Below the pieces are notes generated by a model that worked only from the letters and a program-made list of their open reading frames with translations, made no database searches and had not been told where the DNA came from. Positions 5,048-6,438 of a DNA stretch of 6,438 nt are shown here, piece after piece. The position numbers and the translations under genes are program-made. Each line of letters begins with the position of its first letter. Position 1 is the first letter of the stretch. Source of the stretch: an uncultured Lachnospiraceae bacterium (lineage in GTDB: Bacteria; Bacillota; Clostridia; Lachnospirales; Lachnospiraceae); contig CANRJU010000164.1 of the NCBI GenBank assembly GCA_947631075.1, forward strand, positions 1 through 6,438, read 5' to 3'.

Positions 5048-5860
5048 GTGGATTTAGCAACTATAATCGGCCTTCTTGGCTGTGCGGGAGCCATTGTGTA
5101 CGGTATCGTGTCCGGCGATCAGGGGGTTGCCGCTCTGGGGAACTTCTGGGACGCGCCCTCATTCCTGGTTACGGTCCTTGGTTCCTTCATGTGTATGGTG
5201 ACGATGTCGGAGAGTCTGGGAGAGTTCGTGGCTTCCTTAAAGTCCTTTCTTCTGACGATCAAGGTCCCCGCCAATGACGAGGCCAATATTATACATAAAA
5301 TTATCGACCTTGCCAACGTGGCGAGAAAGGAAGGCCTTCTGCAGCTCGAGGAAGCGGCGGGAGACGTGGACGACGAGTTTTTGAAAAAGGGAATCATGCT
5401 GATTGTGGACGGCACCGACCAGGAGCTGGTATCGAGCATTTTGGAGACGGAGCTCGACTGCATCGAGCAGAGGCATAATAAGAGAATCGGATTCTGGGAC
5501 AGCCTGGCGGGCATGGGCCCTGCCTGGGGAATGATCGGTACCCTGATCGGACTGATCAACATGCTGAAGCTCCTCGACGATCCGAGTTCCATCGGACCGA
5601 ACATGGCGGTGGCGTTGATCACCACGATGTACGGTTCTATGCTTGCGAACTGGCTGGCGATTCCGATCGCGACCAAGCTGCGCGCCAACAACCGCAAGGA
5701 GATTGCCGTGAAGGAAGTTATCTGCGAGGGCATCCTGTCCATACAGGCGGGCGAGAACCCGCGCGTAATCGAGGAGAAGCTGAAGTCGTTCCTGGCGCCG
5801 GGCCAGAGAAACAGCGTGTTTAACAATGACAACGGCGGGGAGCAAGGTGGTGACGCTTAA
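5048..5860 (+). CDS. motA: MotA, flagellar motor stator subunit
   Basis: 270 residues from GTG 5048. MotA forms the ring of the inner-membrane stator around MotB and converts ion flow into torque on FliG. Four membrane segments are visible at about residues 4-22, 35-53, 152-175 and 185-205. The cytoplasmic loop between the second and third carries the family motif ARKEGLLQLE (92-101); R93 and E101 have the same spacing as the torque-related R90 and E98 of E. coli MotA. The third segment has GMGPAWGMIGTLIGLINML with P158, and the fourth contains P206 in NWLAIPIATKL, matching the two functional prolines. The C-terminal tail ends in a polar, Gly-rich stretch. It follows flbD by 18 bases and its TAA overlaps the motB ATG by one base, so MotA and MotB are probably translationally coupled. 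Whether it uses protons or sodium cannot be settled from sequence alone. Confidence 0.94.
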   Translation: MDLATIIGLLGCAGAIVYGIVSGDQGVAALGNFWDAPSFLVTVLGSFMCMVTMSESLGEFVASLKSFLLTIKVPANDEANIIHKIIDLANVARKEGLLQLEEAAGDVDDEFLKKGIMLIVDGTDQELVSSILETELDCIEQRHNKRIGFWDSLAGMGPAWGMIGTLIGLINMLKLLDDPSSIGPNMAVALITTMYGSMLANWLAIPIATKLRANNRKEIAVKEVICEGILSIQAGENPRVIEEKLKSFLAPGQRNSVFNNDNGGEQGGDA

Positions 5861-6438
5861 TGGCCCGTAAGAAACGAGAAGAATCAGCGCCGGATACCGG
5901 CGGATGGATCAACACATTTGCGGATCTGATGAACCTTCTGCTCTGCTTTTTCGTGCTGTTGTTCTCCATGTCCACGGTAGACGCGGACAAATACGAGCAG
6001 TTGGTCACGTCCATGACGGAGAGCATCAATATCTTTGACAGCGGCGGAAGCACGATCGGCGAGGGCCCCATGGTCACAGTGGGTACGGACCAGGTGGTGA
6101 ATATTTCCCAGTATTTCAGCGAGTTCGACACCTCCGGCGAGAGCGACTCGGACCAGACGGAGGAGCCGCAGGAGAGCGCTTCGCCGAATGAAAATGAGGA
6201 GGAGACGCTGAGCGATCTGGAGGAGAAGATGGCCGCCGAGCGCAAGGACAAGGCGGAGGAGATATATACCGATGTGGTGAACCGGGCGGAAAAGGGAGAC
6301 GTGAGGGACGATCTGGCGGTGCTTGAGGTCAAGTACAACGGCTTTCTGCTCAGCTACATAAAAAAAGCGGTGAGCACGGCGGACCGGTCGGAGTTTTCCG
6401 TGAGCAAGTCTTGTCTGGCCCGGAGCGTGGGCCATCAT
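5860..6438 (+). CDS. motB: MotB, flagellar motor stator subunit, 5' part only
   Basis: 193 codons are visible from ATG 5860 to the window end with no stop; the gene continues beyond. AAGGTGG (5844-5850) lies nine bases upstream, inside motA. The N-terminus has basic residues (ARKKR), then GGWINTFADLMNLLLCFFVLLFSMSTVDADKY: the single membrane helix at about 21-38 with D22, the conserved ion-carrying aspartate of MotB, followed by the plug/linker start. A long periplasmic linker follows, strongly acidic at about 86-125. The peptidoglycan-binding OmpA-like domain is not in the window. The last 12 or so codons (from about residue 182) do not look like the strand that normally leads into that domain, and overlap an inverted repeat. 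Identity as MotB is secure from the helix and the motA partner. Confidence 0.92.
   Translation, partial: MARKKREESAPDTGGWINTFADLMNLLLCFFVLLFSMSTVDADKYEQLVTSMTESINIFDSGGSTIGEGPMVTVGTDQVVNISQYFSEFDTSGESDSDQTEEPQESASPNENEEETLSDLEEKMAAERKDKAEEIYTDVVNRAEKGDVRDDLAVLEVKYNGFLLSYIKKAVSTADRSEFSVSKSCLARSVGHH
6416..6434. repeat. inverted repeat at window edge in motB
   Basis: TGGCCC (6416-6421) and GGGCCA (6429-6434) are perfect inverted repeats around a 7-base spacer, four bases from the end of the window. It lies in coding sequence and may be coincidence or an end-of-contig artefact. Confidence 0.4.

Noticed and set aside
13..6281. AEEIYRDVV in the motE-like fragment and AEEIYTDVV in MotB (near 6254-6280) as a shared duplicated element
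   Set aside because: The match covers only nine residues in charged helical linkers, the flanking sequence does not match, and the DNA differs at several positions. Chance or similar composition explains it.
5119..6438. Several - strand open frames (172-237 codons) opposite motA and motB
   Set aside because: MotA and MotB on the + strand are clearly real, and the antisense products match no family I recognise. Long shadows are common in GC-rich genes.

Overview
The window is a stretch of a Gram-positive flagellar (fla/che-type) gene cluster, with every gene on the + strand. The likely source is a motile, fairly GC-rich member of the Clostridia, most plausibly Lachnospiraceae. The gene order, strong AAGGAGG ribosome binding sites and protein families support this. 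The exact genus cannot be read from the sequence. I see no tRNA, rRNA, CRISPR array, insertion sequence or prophage gene.

Layout: the 3' end of a MotE/YlxF-like gene (1-264); a 77-base gap with a candidate sigma-28 (SigD/FliA) promoter; fliK, hook-length control (342-1778); flgD, hook cap (1806-2684), with an unusual C-terminal extension; a small uncharacterised flagellar-operon gene of the TIGR02530 type (2711-3088); a 105-base leader with a hairpin; flgE, hook protein (3194-4720), with a compositionally distinct middle; a 126-base gap with a second, better sigma-28-like promoter and a perfect 10-bp hairpin; flbD/swrD (4847-5029), AT-rich in its 3' half and carrying an A9 run; motA (5048-5860); and motB (5860 onward), cut by the window end.

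The genes form two functional blocks. FliK, FlgD, the TIGR02530 protein and FlgE build the hook: FlgD caps the growing hook, FlgE polymerises under it, and FliK measures length and triggers the export switch. FlbD/SwrD, MotA and MotB then supply motor power, with MotA4/5-MotB2 stators driving rotation by ion flow. The two candidate sigma-28 promoters sit at the front of each block, so late-class sigma factor could boost hook and stator genes separately from the long operon transcript.

This is basically a known system. The parts that go beyond routine annotation are the paired sigma-28-like promoters, the hairpin at the predicted start of the flbD-motAB transcript, an X2-like Ig-fold extension on FlgD, a mosaic-looking hook domain, and a homopolymeric A tract in flbD.
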